A stretch of 64,000 nt of DNA from contig NZ_QKZT01000003.1 in NCBI RefSeq assembly GCF_003254055.1, positions 124,001 through 188,000 of the forward strand, given 5' to 3'. Made by a program: the position numbers and the translations under genes. This stretch comes from Algoriphagus chordae. Its GTDB lineage: Bacteria; Bacteroidota; Bacteroidia; Cytophagales; Cyclobacteriaceae. Below, piece after piece: positions 62,857 to 64,000 of the stretch. Every line of letters starts with the position of its first letter. Position 1 is the first letter of the stretch. Below the pieces are notes generated by a model. It saw only the letters and a list, made by a program, of their open reading frames with translations, was not told the origin of the DNA and did not search any database.

Positions 62857-62885
62857 TTTTTTGTAATTCACTAATGGTAAACCCT

Positions 62886-64000
62886 ATGAAAAAGTATCCT
62901 TTTAAATTTCTTGATTCCTATCAGAGAGAAGATAGAGGCGTGTTTTTTGGAAGGGATGAGGAGATCAATGCTTTGTACGAAATGGTGTTTCAGTCAGCCA
63001 CAGTTCTAGTCTATGGAGCCTCTGGTACAGGGAAAACAAGTTTGATCAACTGTGGATTGGCGGGTAAGTTTCAGCCGCATGATTGGCACGATTTGATGAT
63101 TCGAAGAGGTGCTGATATCAATGATTCCTTGGTGTCGGTATTGGAGCAAGCAGGTGGTAAGATTGAGAAAGGATTTGATGAAACCCAGTATACCGATGAA
63201 TGGGATTCAGATAGCGAAATGAGAGAGCAGGAATTATCCTCGATAAGTAAATCAATCCAGGCAGTTTATCAGAAATCCTTTCGCCCTGTTTATTTGATTT
63301 TTGACCAGTTTGAAGAGCTTTTTATCCTTGGTTCAATTTCCGAACAGGAGATTTTTATTGACACTGTCAATGGGATTCTTCAGTCAGCACAGCCTGTCAA
63401 ATTGATTTTTTCTATCAGAGAAGAATATTTGGGTCATTTATTCGAATTTGAAAAGGCGATACCTCAACTCATGCGCAAGAAGCTGAGGGTAGAACCAATG
63501 AATCTTGAAAAAGTGCAGCAGGTAATTATTGGTGCAGCGGCATTTGAGGGATCAAATATTTCAATTAAAGAAGGAGAGGAATATGCTGTGGCTGAAAGTA
63601 TCTTTCATAAGATCAAAGGAGATAAGAAATCACTTACGATTCAATTGCCTTTTTTGCAGGTATTTTTAGACAAGCTTTACCTGAATATCACGGCTGATAA
63701 AGAGCGTGAAACACCAGCCGAGTTTACATTGGAAAAAGTAAATGAAATGGGAGAGATTGGAGATATCCTGAGCAATTTTCTGGAAGAACAGGTTGCTGAT
63801 ATTGCTAAAGAATTGAAAGAAAAATACTCAAGTCTAAATCCTGAGCTTATCTGGAAAATACTTTCTCCCTTTGCTACCTTGGAGGGGACTAAAGATCCGA
63901 TTTCTAAGAAGGAATTATTTGACCGTCTACCTGATTTAGATCGGGGGATGGTGGATGATGTGGTAGAAGCTTTTTCCCATAATAGGCTGCTCCGCTACAA
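62886..64000 (+). CDS. nSTAND1 NTPase, N-terminal part (runs off the window)
   Basis: The frame is open from the ATG at 62886 to the window edge (371 codons). It starts KYPFKFLDSYQREDRGVFFG and has Walker A GASGTGKT (residues 44-51), Walker B VYLIFDQFEELF (135-146) and the sensor-like IREEYLG (177-183). This DQFEELF/FFGRDEE pattern is the signature of nSTAND1 NTPases of bacterial conflict systems. The rest (about 200-371) is a helical winged-type region. The C-terminal sensor, usually WD40, TPR or similar repeats, is beyond the window. It follows the TIR-like gene by 29 bases in the same direction. Confidence 0.88.
   Translation, partial: MKKYPFKFLDSYQREDRGVFFGRDEEINALYEMVFQSATVLVYGASGTGKTSLINCGLAGKFQPHDWHDLMIRRGADINDSLVSVLEQAGGKIEKGFDETQYTDEWDSDSEMREQELSSISKSIQAVYQKSFRPVYLIFDQFEELFILGSISEQEIFIDTVNGILQSAQPVKLIFSIREEYLGHLFEFEKAIPQLMRKKLRVEPMNLEKVQQVIIGAAAFEGSNISIKEGEEYAVAESIFHKIKGDKKSLTIQLPFLQVFLDKLYLNITADKERETPAEFTLEKVNEMGEIGDILSNFLEEQVADIAKELKEKYSSLNPELIWKILSPFATLEGTKDPISKKELFDRLPDLDRGMVDDVVEAFSHNRLLRY

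Noticed and set aside
1..64000. CRISPR arrays, tRNA or rRNA genes, prophage or transposase genes
   Set aside because: Looked for regularly spaced repeats, cloverleaf-type sequences in spacers and integrase/transposase motifs; none were convincing.

Overview
The window looks like chromosomal DNA of a Bacteroidota bacterium, most likely order Cytophagales and perhaps an Algoriphagus/Cyclobacteriaceae relative. This is inferred from gene families, not from a marker-gene search. Support comes from many SPII lipoproteins, Bacteroidota families (DUF4221, DUF1599, DUF6503, GH115), promoters matching TTTG-N19-TAnnTTTG, and short interspersed repeats typical of the phylum. I found no rRNA, tRNA, CRISPR array, transposase or prophage gene.

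Layout. 1-6.5 kb: the end of kdsC and kdsA (KDO synthesis), three L,D-transpeptidases (a tandem YcbB-like pair and a convergent YkuD_2 type), then a 6-carboxytetrahydropterin synthase/folE pair. 6.5-15.4 kb: a looser region with a GH115 alpha-glucuronidase lipoprotein between two copies of a ~70-bp repeat, a decayed antitoxin-like remnant, small lipoproteins, a phosphotriesterase-like lipoprotein, a CFA-synthase-like methyltransferase and an M28 peptidase. 15.7-21.2 kb: guaA, a TPR plus periplasmic-binding-fold protein, hemL and an ArsC/Spx-like reductase. 21.4-28 kb: a four-gene minus-strand operon (PSD1 cytochrome, DUF1501, sugar isomerase/epimerase, DUF2231-cytochrome-LRR) of the planctomycete-like exported type. 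28-30.4 kb: a divergent tdh/kbl threonine-degradation pair. 30.6-37.8 kb: an M15-like peptidase, an HTH-DUF4870 regulator, cdaA-folP facing DUF1599-DoxX-like-aroK, and a FadL-like outer-membrane protein. 38-46.9 kb: a low-complexity lipoprotein, proS, nfeD-floA, a WG-repeat protein, hemA, a ComEA-like protein and an orphan HsdR_N domain protein.

46.9-61 kb: a mostly plus-strand run combining redox genes (Crp/Fnr regulator, exported rhodanese, DUF547 lipoprotein, FAD oxidoreductase, NosR/NapH-like polyferredoxin) with envelope genes (two GT2 glycosyltransferases, a GT87-like membrane transferase, three lipoproteins, an alpha/beta-hydrolase-OsmC fusion and a GH113-like hydrolase). Several of these overlap or nearly touch and are probably co-transcribed.

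61.1-64 kb: a separate two-gene module, a TIR-like/DUF4062-like protein followed by an nSTAND1 NTPase cut by the window edge. This resembles the sensor/effector pairs of bacterial conflict (anti-phage) systems and is the best candidate for something undescribed.
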